Below the pieces are notes generated by a model, which was not told the origin of the DNA, ran no database searches, and saw only the letters and a list, made by a program, of their open reading frames with translations. Made by a program: the position numbers and the translations under genes. DNA of 64,000 bases, taken from contig NZ_JAPRAT010000018.1 in NCBI RefSeq assembly GCF_026805325.1, positions 1 to 64,000 of the forward strand, written 5' to 3'. Below are positions 45,308 through 54,872 of this stretch, piece after piece; the stretch's first letter is position 1, and every line of letters starts with the position of its first letter. Source of the DNA: Natronobacillus azotifigens. GTDB lineage: Bacteria > Bacillota > Bacilli > Bacillales > Amphibacillaceae.

Positions 45308-47766
45308 AATACCTCTCCTTTGTCATCTTTTACAGTGTTAATTGTTCCCTCAGCCTTTTTTTGTGCTTTTACTAATTTTTTTCTTTCTCTTAGCACATGG
45401 CGTAACCCTTTAAAGAAGTTTCCATTAACGATTATTAACATTCCATCTACCATTGGCATATTAATGATACCACCCGTCATTCGGGCATAACCTCGAAACG
45501 GCATATGATAAACAGACATCATAATAAGGTTTGCTGTATCTCTTTTTCCAATCTTCCATAAAAAGGAGTGAGAAAACTTGATCAATTTGAATGCAAATCG
45601 AGCAAATAGGCCTTTTGCATACCTACACTGAGCAATGGTGTCATTATAACCAAGTGGTCTTGTTCTGTCCCATTTGCTTTCCGGTAACTTATGACCAAGA
45701 AGTGCCTCAAATTCTTCAACACTAACTTTGTTTGCTTTACCAGAATAGTAGGAAGGTAATTTCTCCTTTCGATAAGGATACGGTACATTTGTCCCTTCGA
45801 TAAAAATAGCACCTTCTAATCGTATATCCGCAATCGATGTACCAATCATTATGTTGTAATTAGCTGTTTCAATTTCCCATCGGTTCGTTATCACATTAAA
45901 ATAACGGAAGGTTTTATCGTCAAAAGGAATGGTAACTGTTTTAGTTTCACCAGCATTTAAAAATACTTTTGTAAAACCTTTAAGCTCCTTCTTTGGTCTA
46001 AAGATGGCTTCAGATTGGCAACCTACATACAATTGAGCTACTTCCATTCCTGAGACTTCCCCAGTGTTCGTGATGTTGAACTGAACTTCGTCTTTATTCA
46101 CTTGAATATCAGAATACGCAAACGTTGTGTAACTTAATCCATAACCAAATGGGAAAAGAACATTCACATTCGCTGTATCATAATAGCGATAGCCGATAAA
46201 TGGACCTTCTCTATACTCAACACTCACTTCCTTACCTGGAAAATGATGATATGCTGGTGTATCTTCATAGCGAAGAGGATACGTTTCTGCTAATTTCCCT
46301 GATGGATTTACTTGTCCAGTAACAATTCTTTGGATCGCCTTCGCGCCAGCTTGACCACTTAAATAAGCATGCACTAAGCCTTTCACCTTATTAATCCATG
46401 GCATTTCTACCGCTGCACCACAAGAAAGGATAGCTACAACATTAGGATTTACCTCGTGTAACGCATGGATAAGCTCAATTTGATTCTCTGGAATCCCCAT
46501 GCTTTGACGATCCAACCCTTCAGCTTCTGTAACCTCATCCAAACCAATATACAATAGAACAACATCTGCTTCTTTTGCTAGTGCACAAGCTTTATCTATT
46601 TTTTTCTTGCTTTTTTTCCCATATCTATCAAAACCTTGTTCAAAACCAATACTATTGATCCCAGATTCCTTTAACGAATCTAATGTATTATCTAAGAAAG
46701 TTGGATTAACAATAGAGGAACCTGCTCCTTGATACCTTGCTTCTTTTGCAAAATCACCAATGACAGCAACTTTTTTATCCTCTTGAAGCGGAAGAATGTT
46801 CTCTTCGTTTTTCAAAAGAACAATCGACTCTTCTGCAACCTTCTGCGCCATCTGATGATGTTCCTTTTTATCGATGGTTTTTGATTCTTCTTTAAAGGCT
46901 TTCTCGGTAGTAAAAACTAAATCAAGCAGTCGGTCTACACATTCATCTAACACTTCTTCACTGATTTTTCCACTTTCAATTGCAGAAACAATTTCCCGAT
47001 TGGTTTCTCCTGCTGTTGTCGGCATTTCTAACTCGTTGCCTGCAACTAAACCAGCAACGCGATCATTACTTCCGCCCCAGTCAGTGACAACAACACCTTC
47101 GTAATCCCATTCATTACGCAAAATCTCTTTCATTAAATGAGTATTTTCATTCGTATACTCTCCGTTTAACATGTTATAAGCGGACATTACCGTTTTTGTT
47201 TTACCCTCTTTTACTGCAATTTCAAAAGCAGTCAAGTAGATTTCTCTTAACGTTCTTTCATCCACAATCGTATCGATGGACATTCGTCTTTCTTCTTGAT
47301 TATTTACAGCAAAATGCTTTACACAAGCAGAAATTCCGTGGAATTGAATTCCTTTTATCATGCCAGCTGCGAGCTTACCAGCAAGATAAGGATCTTCACT
47401 AAAATATTCAAAATTACGTCCAGCTAAAGGACTTCTTTTCATATTGATTCCAGGACCAAGAAGAACATTGACTTTCTGGGCAACCGCCTCTTTACCTAGG
47501 TATTCCCCCATTTGTTCTCCAAGCTCCGTGTTCCAACTATTCGCCACTGTTGCAGCAGTCGGAAAACATGTTGCTGGAATACTTTCGTTAAGTCCTAGAT
47601 GATCCGCCGCTTCGGCTTGTTTTCGAATACCATGTGGACCATCTGCAAGAAATATATTAGGAATTCCCAACCGTTCAACATCCATCGTTTGCCAAAAATC
47701 TTTCCCTGACATTAAGGACGCCTTTTCTTCTCGTGTCATTTTGTTAATTATCTCTTTGTATTTCAT
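45304..47766 (-). CDS. Beta-glucosidase family GH3 with C-terminal extension
   Basis: About 820 aa, no signal peptide. The N-terminal GH3 barrel (1-310) carries DGPHGIRKQ, SPLAGRNFEYFSEDP, KHFAVNNQE and nucleophile Asp in GVVVTDWGG. The alpha/beta sandwich has the KH-type GAGSSIVNP region, and a fibronectin-III-like domain follows (about 560-680). Beyond it an unusual extension of about 130 residues (LARFAFKLIKFSHSFLWKIGKR..., amphipathic then a lysine-rich tail) resembles a membrane-associating segment. The second ATG (47766), 6 nt from GAGGG, is preferred. The operon with GtrA-like and GT2 genes is odd for a catabolic glucosidase and may mean lipid-linked or surface glycan turnover. Confidence 0.92.
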   Translation of the reverse strand: MKYKEIINKMTREEKASLMSGKDFWQTMDVERLGIPNIFLADGPHGIRKQAEAADHLGLNESIPATCFPTAATVANSWNTELGEQMGEYLGKEAVAQKVNVLLGPGINMKRSPLAGRNFEYFSEDPYLAGKLAAGMIKGIQFHGISACVKHFAVNNQEERRMSIDTIVDERTLREIYLTAFEIAVKEGKTKTVMSAYNMLNGEYTNENTHLMKEILRNEWDYEGVVVTDWGGSNDRVAGLVAGNELEMPTTAGETNREIVSAIESGKISEEVLDECVDRLLDLVFTTEKAFKEESKTIDKKEHHQMAQKVAEESIVLLKNEENILPLQEDKKVAVIGDFAKEARYQGAGSSIVNPTFLDNTLDSLKESGINSIGFEQGFDRYGKKSKKKIDKACALAKEADVVLLYIGLDEVTEAEGLDRQSMGIPENQIELIHALHEVNPNVVAILSCGAAVEMPWINKVKGLVHAYLSGQAGAKAIQRIVTGQVNPSGKLAETYPLRYEDTPAYHHFPGKEVSVEYREGPFIGYRYYDTANVNVLFPFGYGLSYTTFAYSDIQVNKDEVQFNITNTGEVSGMEVAQLYVGCQSEAIFRPKKELKGFTKVFLNAGETKTVTIPFDDKTFRYFNVITNRWEIETANYNIMIGTSIADIRLEGAIFIEGTNVPYPYRKEKLPSYYSGKANKVSVEEFEALLGHKLPESKWDRTRPLGYNDTIAQCRYAKGLFARFAFKLIKFSHSFLWKIGKRDTANLIMMSVYHMPFRGYARMTGGIINMPMVDGMLIIVNGNFFKGLRHVLRERKKLVKAQKKAEGTINTVKDDKGEVL

Positions 47767-47787
47767 GGACATCCCTCTTTTTTGAAA

Positions 47788-47816
47788 TTGGTGGTACTTA
47801 TAAAAAGTACCACCAA
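47788..47816 (-). terminator. Hairpin between the two GH3 genes
   Basis: A perfect 10-bp stem TTGGTGGTAC/GTACCACCAA lies directly upstream of the second GH3 Shine-Dalgarno and about 85 bp after the permuted GH3 stop. Only TTTC follows on the minus strand, so it may be a weak terminator or attenuator. Confidence 0.5.
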
Positions 47817-47899
47817 CGTGTTTTTCGGATCATGATTCAACAATGTCTTGACACACTTTCACAAGCGTTTTTCTATCTCATATCGTTTTATTTGTTTAT

Positions 47900-50767
47900 T
47901 TACGCTGCTGTTACTTCGTTGTTATTCTTTTTTTTACGAAATGTGAAATAGAAACCAGCTGCAATTGCTAAAATCAATAGAATATCAACAATAATTGTAA
48001 TAACAACCCATGTTGGCATTTCAGTACTTAAATCATCATCAACACTTCTACTATTAGCAACTGTATATAAAATGTTGTGCGATGCATCACGCATTGCCCA
48101 CAAGTTATCATTGCTACTCGTATCAGCTTCTGGTACCCCCATTGGTGCAACACCTGTTAACATCATGTCATTTCCGTTACGGATTGCTTTTTCATATACC
48201 ATGTACGGATAGAAGTCGCCGATATACATATCCGTAATAACTGTGCCACGGAAGCCCCATTCGTTTCTTAATACTTCTTGAAGCAGACTTGGATTGGCAC
48301 CAGCCCAAACCGTTCCGATACTGTTAAAGCCAGACATCATACCACTTGCTCCGCCTTCTTTTACTGCAATTTCAAAAGGTTTCAAATAAATATCTCGCAT
48401 TACTTGTTCATTACTCCAAGTTAAAACCGCATTCGTTCTGTTCTCTTCTTGGTCATTTAAAGCAAAGTGTTTCATGTATACGAATCCACCTTGGCTTTCG
48501 TAACCACTAACTGTTCCTGCTGCCATTTTCCCAGAGATTAATGGATCTTCTGAATAATACTCAAAGTTTCTTCCACTAAATGCTGTACGGTGAATATTCG
48601 CACCGGGAGCATACCAACCGGTTGTACCATAAGCCACACCTTCTGCACCTACTGCTTCACCCATTCTTTCTGCAAGCTCGATATTCCAAGTAGAAGCAAG
48701 TACTACTCCTGCTGGGAAAGCGATACCTGATACTGGTGAATTAGAAATATATGCTGTAATTCCAGAAGGACCATCATAGTCTACTGTTGCTGGCTTACCA
48801 ACTGATTCAATCTCATACGTTCTGTAACCACCTAATGTAGTCAAGTTAACTAGATCATTGACAGACATTTGATCTAACAGGTCTTCCCACATCGGATCAT
48901 CATAGTCTACGTCCGTAAAATCAGTAAGCGTCAATCCATTATCAGCATCCGTTGTTGGAGCATCAGATTGTGTATCTTCTGGCAGGTTATATCTAGCTGT
49001 ATTAATTACATCTACAAAGCTAGGATCTATTATTCTACCTCTTAATACTTGTACTTCTCCATCCTCATTCGTAACTGTAAATTCTTCGTGATTCACTAGT
49101 TGATCAAAGTTTTCAAATCCATTTTCTCTTGAAAGATAAGTAGCAATACTTCCCTCACCCATTACATACTCATCGAATTGGTTTACAGGTGCTTGCTCAT
49201 CCGTAGATCGTCCTGAGTCAAAAACTACTTGAGACAAATCTCTTGAATCTACTTCTTCAATTACTTCATGTGAGTTTTGCATGAGATAAACTCCATACTC
49301 ACCTTCCTCAAGTACATAAGCACCGTCGTTACTGTAAACACGATCATAATCATAAACAGCCATATCCTCTACTTGATAAGAAATAGTAATTGTTTCAGAT
49401 GCGCCTGGCTCAAGCATATCTGTTTTCGCAAATGCTGCTAAATCTCTAGCAGATCGTTCAATATTACCTGTGTATGGAGCGGAATAGTAAACTTGTACGA
49501 CTTCTTTTCCTGCCACATCACCAGTATTCGTTACCGTTACATCAAACGAAATTTCTGTATCATCCCATGATAAGCTTCCGTCCACTACTTCTTGTTCGAA
49601 AGTTGTGAAACTTAACCCATAACCAAATGGGAATTGTACTTCATTATAGTAATCAATGATCCCTTCTTCTGCAGCGGTTTCATAATATCGATATCCTACA
49701 TAGATACCTTCTGTATAATCTACATATTTTAAAGGAACACCTGCTTGATCGAAGGCTTGTTCATAAGATCCATCTTCGTTTTCAAGGATATAATTAAAGT
49801 CGCCAAAATTCGTTATCGCAGGCGCATCTAAAAGATTTCTTGTGTAGATATCTACTGTTCTACCAGAAGGATTCACTTCACCAGCTAATATTTTTCCTAG
49901 TGAATTGAAACCACTTTGTCCCGGACCTCCAATAGAAATAACACTCTTAATTTCATTGTAATCGTCTACCCAGCTAAGTTCGAAAGTGTTACTGCTGTTA
50001 ACTACTAGAACGACATCTTCAAAGTGTTCCGTAACGATATCTACCATGTCTTGCTCTCGATTCGTTAATTGTAAATAATGTTTATTTGGATCTAAGTCAT
50101 CTTCATGACCGTAGCGACTACCTGTTGCACCGAAAGCGCTACCTTGTGGGTCAAACGTATCTGGACCATCCATTACTCTTGGAAGGTCAGCACCTTCACC
50201 ACCAGAACGAGCAATAAAGATTACTGCTGTATCTGAAAATTCTGTTGCTTGTTGCATTCTCTCTGCTGTATAGAAGTCAGCAGCTATCGGTTCTGTAATC
50301 GACCAGTCTTGACCATCCATATCGATTAGTGGACGTTCCATTCCTAACGATACGTAATCTTCATACAACTGTTCATTAATCTCAAAACCTGCATTTGCAA
50401 ACCCATCTCTAGGTGTAATGGCTGTATCCGCATTCACGCGACCGGAACCAGTTCCCCCATACACAGGATCTGTGAAACTCCATCCAAAAACATTTACTCG
50501 ATTTCCATCTGTCGACAATGGTAATAGATCTTCGTCATTTTGTAGTAAGACTATACCTTCATCTGATATTTGCTCCGCAATGACTTGTGAATGCTCCCGA
50601 GCTTCAATCGCTTCAGGACTTTCAATATCAATCTCATTGAAAAATGCTGTAATAACATCTGAATAGTATGCTAGTGCCACGTTTCCGGCAACTCCTATTA
50701 GAAGAAGTGTGGATAATACGACACTCATTATAATTCGAAATTTCTTCTTACTTCTTTTTCCTGACAT
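47900..50767 (-). CDS. Membrane-anchored GH3 glycosidase with circularly permuted domain order
   Basis: A 955-aa protein in which the usual GH3 order is swapped. After an N-terminal membrane segment (about 12-34) comes the GH3 C-terminal alpha/beta domain (about 60-380, with QISDEGIVLLQND and the GTGSGRVN region). A fibronectin-III-like domain follows (about 400-500). Only then comes the barrel (about 640-900) with DGPSGITAY, TAFSGRNFEYYSEDP, MKHFALNDQEENR and nucleophile Asp in GTVITDMYIG. A second membrane segment and a KKK tail close the protein. Permuted GH3 beta-glucosidases are known in some rumen bacteria. Both ends in the membrane imply an extracytoplasmic catalytic unit. GAGGAGG precedes the ATG. 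Confidence 0.92.
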   Translation of the reverse strand: MSGKRSKKKFRIIMSVVLSTLLLIGVAGNVALAYYSDVITAFFNEIDIESPEAIEAREHSQVIAEQISDEGIVLLQNDEDLLPLSTDGNRVNVFGWSFTDPVYGGTGSGRVNADTAITPRDGFANAGFEINEQLYEDYVSLGMERPLIDMDGQDWSITEPIAADFYTAERMQQATEFSDTAVIFIARSGGEGADLPRVMDGPDTFDPQGSAFGATGSRYGHEDDLDPNKHYLQLTNREQDMVDIVTEHFEDVVLVVNSSNTFELSWVDDYNEIKSVISIGGPGQSGFNSLGKILAGEVNPSGRTVDIYTRNLLDAPAITNFGDFNYILENEDGSYEQAFDQAGVPLKYVDYTEGIYVGYRYYETAAEEGIIDYYNEVQFPFGYGLSFTTFEQEVVDGSLSWDDTEISFDVTVTNTGDVAGKEVVQVYYSAPYTGNIERSARDLAAFAKTDMLEPGASETITISYQVEDMAVYDYDRVYSNDGAYVLEEGEYGVYLMQNSHEVIEEVDSRDLSQVVFDSGRSTDEQAPVNQFDEYVMGEGSIATYLSRENGFENFDQLVNHEEFTVTNEDGEVQVLRGRIIDPSFVDVINTARYNLPEDTQSDAPTTDADNGLTLTDFTDVDYDDPMWEDLLDQMSVNDLVNLTTLGGYRTYEIESVGKPATVDYDGPSGITAYISNSPVSGIAFPAGVVLASTWNIELAERMGEAVGAEGVAYGTTGWYAPGANIHRTAFSGRNFEYYSEDPLISGKMAAGTVSGYESQGGFVYMKHFALNDQEENRTNAVLTWSNEQVMRDIYLKPFEIAVKEGGASGMMSGFNSIGTVWAGANPSLLQEVLRNEWGFRGTVITDMYIGDFYPYMVYEKAIRNGNDMMLTGVAPMGVPEADTSSNDNLWAMRDASHNILYTVANSRSVDDDLSTEMPTWVVITIIVDILLILAIAAGFYFTFRKKKNNNEVTAA

Positions 50768-51135
50768 TTTTTTGCCTCCTCAATATAATTCTGATAAATA
50801 ATTTCTTTACTTTGACTTATCTATACCTATCTAAAACAACCAATCTTTTTTGGAAGAATGCCAATATAGTAAACGCAATCATAAAATAGAAATCGAATCA
50901 GAATTCAAATGTTAACGTTTACTAAACTTCCCTAAGAACTTTTTTCATTCTCGATTGAATAAATTACTTAGAACGGTTGTGTCAGAAAATATAGATACAC
51001 ACATCGGATTGAAAAGGTATTCATTTCATAAAAGAATTTCTCCTCGATGTGATTTATGAAAAAATTTTAACATATCTTTTGCTTTATGCAGATAACTTGC
51101 ATGAACGGTAGCGATTTTTGCACAACGTGTAAAAA
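50768..51135 (-). promoter_or_regulatory. Upstream region of the permuted GH3 gene with possible cre site
   Basis: A 368-bp non-coding stretch. TGTTAACGTTTACT at 50910-50923 matches the cre consensus at 12 of 14 positions. Downstream on the minus strand TTGAAT and TTTTAT at a 16-17-nt distance may be the promoter. Nothing else was recognised up to E copy 4. Confidence 0.45.
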
Positions 51136-51310
51136 TAAAGTGAAACTTCAATCAGTGGGGGTTTAGTTATTCCCCCACTGATTGTTAGCCCTAAAGGATG
51201 ACCTAAAGGCCCTTGAACCATTCGGGGTGCTAGCGTCCGTTACTCCCACTTAAACAACTTGCTTTTCTCGTTGTTTTGAAGTGGGAGTCTTACGGACGGT
51301 TGCTCCGGGA
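51136..51310 (+). repeat. Dispersed structured element, family E copy 4
   Basis: A 175-bp copy nearly identical to copy 1, with a first-hairpin loop shortened by two bases. It ends GGTTGCTCCGGGA and abuts the terminator of the histidine-kinase operon. It lies between the kinase operon end and the permuted GH3 promoter region. Confidence 0.9.
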
Positions 51311-51314
51311 TAAA

Positions 51315-51355
51315 AGAAAAAAAGTTTGGATATGCAGCGATAGCTATCCAAACTT
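51315..51355 (-). terminator. Terminator of the two-component operon
   Basis: On the minus strand AAGTTTGGATA and TATCCAAACTT arms (11 bp) are followed by TTTTTTT-C-TTTT. Confidence 0.88.
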
Positions 51356-51382
51356 ACTAAAAACGCTATTAGTTATTTACTT

Positions 51383-52702
51383 CTACTTTTCTTTTTGGGT
51401 CAGCATGGGGATCAGAATCTTTAACTCAAACCAATTGTTTTTCTGGTCGACCTTCGCCACACCGTCATATTTTTGTACTGAATAACGAATACTCTTTAAT
51501 CCATAACCATGATAATATTTGTCTTTCTTTGTTGTTAACGGCAAATCTCCTTCAAGCTCTAGGTTGCCTTCAAAATAATTTTCTACTCTTATCATAAAGA
51601 ACGTTTTTTGAGCAAATACAGAAACATGAATTAACCTTTTTTCTTTGTCTTCCACCTTTTTTTCGTACTCAATTGCATTGTCTAAAGCATTACCAAAGAT
51701 CGTACATATATCCATAACATCCATTCCGTTTAACAGTGTTCCGTCTGCAACACAAGTTAACGTAATTCCATTTTTAATACAGTACATATTTTTGCTTGCT
51801 AGTAATGTATCCAAGACTTTATTACCCGTTTTATACTGTGCTGCAAATGCTTGAATATCTTCTTCCATCTTGGTCAAATACGCATTTCTCTTCTCCGGAT
51901 CTTCTTCGGCTCTTAGTGCAATGATCTGGTTCTTTAAATCATGATACTTATAATTAATTATTTCAACACTTTCTTTTGATTGCTGATATTGAAGGTATTG
52001 ATTTTTTAATATGTTTTGGACTGCTTCAAGTTCGCGCTTTATTCGTATTTCGTTTATTTGTATATGATAAGCAAATAAGATCGCAAATCCACCTAAGTCT
52101 ACTAGTGTTCGAATATTAAGGATCTCCTGGGCATATTGTCCGCTAAATGGGGTTCTGGATGTTACAAAACTTAAATTACTAATCACAAATACTGCCACAC
52201 CGATAACGACAGTAGCCCTTAATTCACGTTTATTCACATTCAACCTTCCATTGTCTGGAATATGGCGTTTTTCTAACATCCAGATGACAAAGAATACACC
52301 ACCATACATGATAATTAATAAAAGGACTTCTAAAAGTAAATTGCTATTCGTGTCATACCATAAGTAATACTGTACTTGCCATTGAAAGGAAGCAACTAAT
52401 TCTGCTGCTACAAATGCTTTTACAGTAAAATAACCAGCTTCTGTAATAGTTATATCACAACTTAAATATATCAGTAAAAACATCATTCCAATAGCTATAA
52501 TCATACTTGGAATCCAAAAAGGAAGTGGCAAATCTCTTGTTACAACTAAGAAAGCAGACTGAAGAACCAAACCACCGACTAAAAAGGCACCCAGTCTCCA
52601 TCCAACTATTTTCCTTCTCAATATCGAGATATAAACAAGACAAGCTAGCCATTCTGCTAATGCTGTATATATTCTAGGGATATCAGGGAAAATATCGGTC
52701 AT
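51383..52702 (-). CDS. Sensor histidine kinase, AgrC/GHKL type
   Basis: About 439 aa. Six membrane helices lie in residues 10-215, followed by a coiled-coil dimerisation helix (KRELEAVQNILKNQYLQYQQSKES). The phospho-acceptor His is in YKYHDLKNQIIALR. A GHKL ATPase domain has the N-box FGNALDNAIEYEKK and G-box HGYGLKSIRYSV. The design matches AgrC/NatK-like kinases that pair with LytTR regulators. The longest frame starts at 52720, but the ATG at 52702 behind GAGGTGAT overlaps the regulator's TGA as ATGA and is chosen. The signal is unknown; no AgrD-like peptide gene was found nearby. Confidence 0.9.
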   Translation of the reverse strand: MTDIFPDIPRIYTALAEWLACLVYISILRRKIVGWRLGAFLVGGLVLQSAFLVVTRDLPLPFWIPSMIIAIGMMFLLIYLSCDITITEAGYFTVKAFVAAELVASFQWQVQYYLWYDTNSNLLLEVLLLIIMYGGVFFVIWMLEKRHIPDNGRLNVNKRELRATVVIGVAVFVISNLSFVTSRTPFSGQYAQEILNIRTLVDLGGFAILFAYHIQINEIRIKRELEAVQNILKNQYLQYQQSKESVEIINYKYHDLKNQIIALRAEEDPEKRNAYLTKMEEDIQAFAAQYKTGNKVLDTLLASKNMYCIKNGITLTCVADGTLLNGMDVMDICTIFGNALDNAIEYEKKVEDKEKRLIHVSVFAQKTFFMIRVENYFEGNLELEGDLPLTTKKDKYYHGYGLKSIRYSVQKYDGVAKVDQKNNWFELKILIPMLTQKEK

Positions 52703-53409
52703 TTTATCACCTCTCCCCAATAGTTTGCTAATGCTTCCATGAATTCTTTTCGCTTATTACGACTAACTGGTATGTCTTCTCCATTTACAATAGCACTACT
52801 ATCCTTCATACCATCAACATGTTCTAGATTGATTAAATAACCTTTATGACCACGAAAGAAAGGGTACTTTGCTAACTCATTTTCTAGATCCTTCATTGTT
52901 CCGATCGAAATTAACTCCTCTTCTTTTGTATAAAAAACAAGCTTATGTCTCTGACTTTCCACATAATAAATATCGGAAATGTCGATCCGTCTCACTCCAT
53001 CTTTCAGTTTAATCGTAATATAGCTCGACTCTCGCTTTTTCATTCTTTCCATCGCTCGATTCAGTCGTTCAGAGAATGAGAAGTAAGAAATAGGTTTCAA
53101 GAAATAATCCAATGCATCAACAGCATATCCTTTGATCGCATACTGAGCCATACTCGTAATAAAAATAATGACTACTTCTGAATCAATTTTACGGATCTCT
53201 TCTGCTGCAGACATACCGTCCATTAACGGCATTTGTACATCCATGAAGATGATGTCAAATTGAGCGTTATAGTTTCGGATAAAATCATCACCATCAGAAA
53301 ATATTGCTATATCAAAACTTTCCCCTTTATCTTGCTCAAAGGCCTTTAAAAAATTGCTCAATTCTTCTTGATAATGTTTTTCGTCTTCAACGATTGCAAC
53401 GCGGATCAT
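52699..53409 (-). CDS. LytTR-family response regulator
   Basis: About 236 aa. The receiver domain (1-120) starts MIRVAIVEDEKHYQEEL and has the phospho-Asp in IIFMDVQMPLMDG, the Thr/Ser switch in FITSMAQ and Lys in YFLKPI. The C-terminal LytTR DNA-binding domain (about 135-235) has ITIKLKDGVRRIDISDIYYVES and FFRGHKGYLINLEHV. It starts at 53409 behind GGAGGTGG; 11 further in-frame codons upstream are not used. It is co-translated with the kinase. Target genes are unknown; surrounding glycosidase or surface genes are candidates. Confidence 0.93.
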   Translation of the reverse strand: MIRVAIVEDEKHYQEELSNFLKAFEQDKGESFDIAIFSDGDDFIRNYNAQFDIIFMDVQMPLMDGMSAAEEIRKIDSEVVIIFITSMAQYAIKGYAVDALDYFLKPISYFSFSERLNRAMERMKKRESSYITIKLKDGVRRIDISDIYYVESQRHKLVFYTKEEELISIGTMKDLENELAKYPFFRGHKGYLINLEHVDGMKDSSAIVNGEDIPVSRNKRKEFMEALANYWGEVIK

Positions 53410-53727
53410 TGTACCACCTCCTCTTTGGAGTTGCTTTAGCAAATATTTTTATCGAAAATTTAATTTTAACATGTACCGAGACGAATCGCACAGGATAATA
53501 TCATTTTAAGAACGCATGATTTTTTTCTCTTCATCTACTCTGATAATTCGTTTATCTAGTGAATACTTTCTTGTTAATTATATCGGTTAGAAAGGCGGTT
53601 TTCTCTACTTTTTACGAAATAAATCAAATGGTAACTTCATCTTTCCTGTCAATATTTGTTGCTAAATCTTTATTGTTATGAAAAAATAAACAAAATAAGA
53701 GAACAAACAATAGAAGGAGACCTATCT
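53410..53727. other. Divergent region between response regulator and glf
   Basis: A 318-bp AT-rich non-coding gap that should hold both divergent promoters. No paired LytTR-type direct repeats, cre site or hairpin stood out by eye. A good Shine-Dalgarno (AGAAGGAGA) precedes glf. Confidence 0.4.
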
Positions 53728-54831
53728 ATGTATGATTATTTAATCGTTGGTGCCGGATTGTTCGGATCTGTATTTGCATATGAAGCAAATAAACTAGGGA
53801 AGAAATGTCTTGTTATTGATAAACGAGACCATATTGGTGGTAACGTATATACGGAAAATGTAGAAGGAATACATGTCCATAAATATGGGGCACATATTTT
53901 TCACACAAATAATAAACAAATCTGGGATTATATTAACCAATTTGCTGAATTCAACCGGTACACCAATTCACCCGTTGCAAATTATAAAGGAGAAATCTAT
54001 AACCTTCCATTCAATATGAACACTTTTAATAAATTGTGGAATGTAATTACACCGGAGCAAGCAAAACAAAAAATTGAGGAACAAAGAAAAGCAGCGAATA
54101 TTGCAAAACCAACCAACTTGGAAGAACAAGCAATTTCGTTAGTTGGAACGGATATTTATGAAAAATTAATTAAAGGATACACCGAAAAACAATGGGGAAG
54201 GCCTGCTACAGAATTGCCTGCTTTTATCATTAAGCGATTACCCGTTCGGTTTACTTATGACAATAATTACTTTAACGATAAATACCAAGGAATTCCGATT
54301 GGTGGCTATACTGCAATCATTGAAAAAATGCTGTCTGATATTGATGTGCGATTAAATGTCGACTTTTTTCAAGAAAAGGAAACGTTCGAAGCACTTGCAG
54401 ATAAAGTTATTTTCACCGGAATGATCGATCAGTATTACGATTACCAATTTGGCGTACTTGATTATCGGAGTTTACATTTTGAAACGAGAGTAGTAGACAA
54501 CACAGACAACTTTCAAGGAAGTGCTGTCGTCAATTACACGGATAGCGAAACCCCCTATACAAGAATCATAGAACACAAACATTTTGAATTCGGAAAGCAA
54601 GATAAAACTATAATTACTGAAGAATATCCAAAAGAATGGAAACCTGGGCTAGAGCCTTATTATCCCATCAATGATGAGAAAAATAATACAACTTATAAAA
54701 AATACAAAGCGCTCGCCGAAAAAGAAACAGATGTTATTTTTGGAGGAAGATTGGCTACTTATAAGTACTATGACATGCATCAGGTGATTGGAGAAGCGTT
54801 ATCTGTTGTCCGTAATGAATTACTAACATAG
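53728..54831 (+). CDS. glf: UDP-galactopyranose mutase
   Basis: A 367-aa FAD enzyme interconverting UDP-galactopyranose and UDP-galactofuranose, the donor for galactofuranose in surface glycans. The N-terminal Rossmann motif is YDYLIVGAGLFGSVFAYEA. Then come HIGGNVYTENVEGIHVHKYGAHIFHTN, the family core GYTEKQWGRPATELPAFIIKRLPVRFTYDNNYF and IPIGGYTAIIEKM, and near the end VIFGGRLATYKYYDMHQVIGEAL. Length is normal. The frame extends 24 codons upstream, but the ATG at 53728 after AGAAGGAGA is the family start. The next gene is a GH43. Confidence 0.96.
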   Translation: MYDYLIVGAGLFGSVFAYEANKLGKKCLVIDKRDHIGGNVYTENVEGIHVHKYGAHIFHTNNKQIWDYINQFAEFNRYTNSPVANYKGEIYNLPFNMNTFNKLWNVITPEQAKQKIEEQRKAANIAKPTNLEEQAISLVGTDIYEKLIKGYTEKQWGRPATELPAFIIKRLPVRFTYDNNYFNDKYQGIPIGGYTAIIEKMLSDIDVRLNVDFFQEKETFEALADKVIFTGMIDQYYDYQFGVLDYRSLHFETRVVDNTDNFQGSAVVNYTDSETPYTRIIEHKHFEFGKQDKTIITEEYPKEWKPGLEPYYPINDEKNNTTYKKYKALAEKETDVIFGGRLATYKYYDMHQVIGEALSVVRNELLT

Positions 54832-54872
54832 AACGACGCTTTGGTAAAAACAAGGAAAAGGGAAGATGAAAT

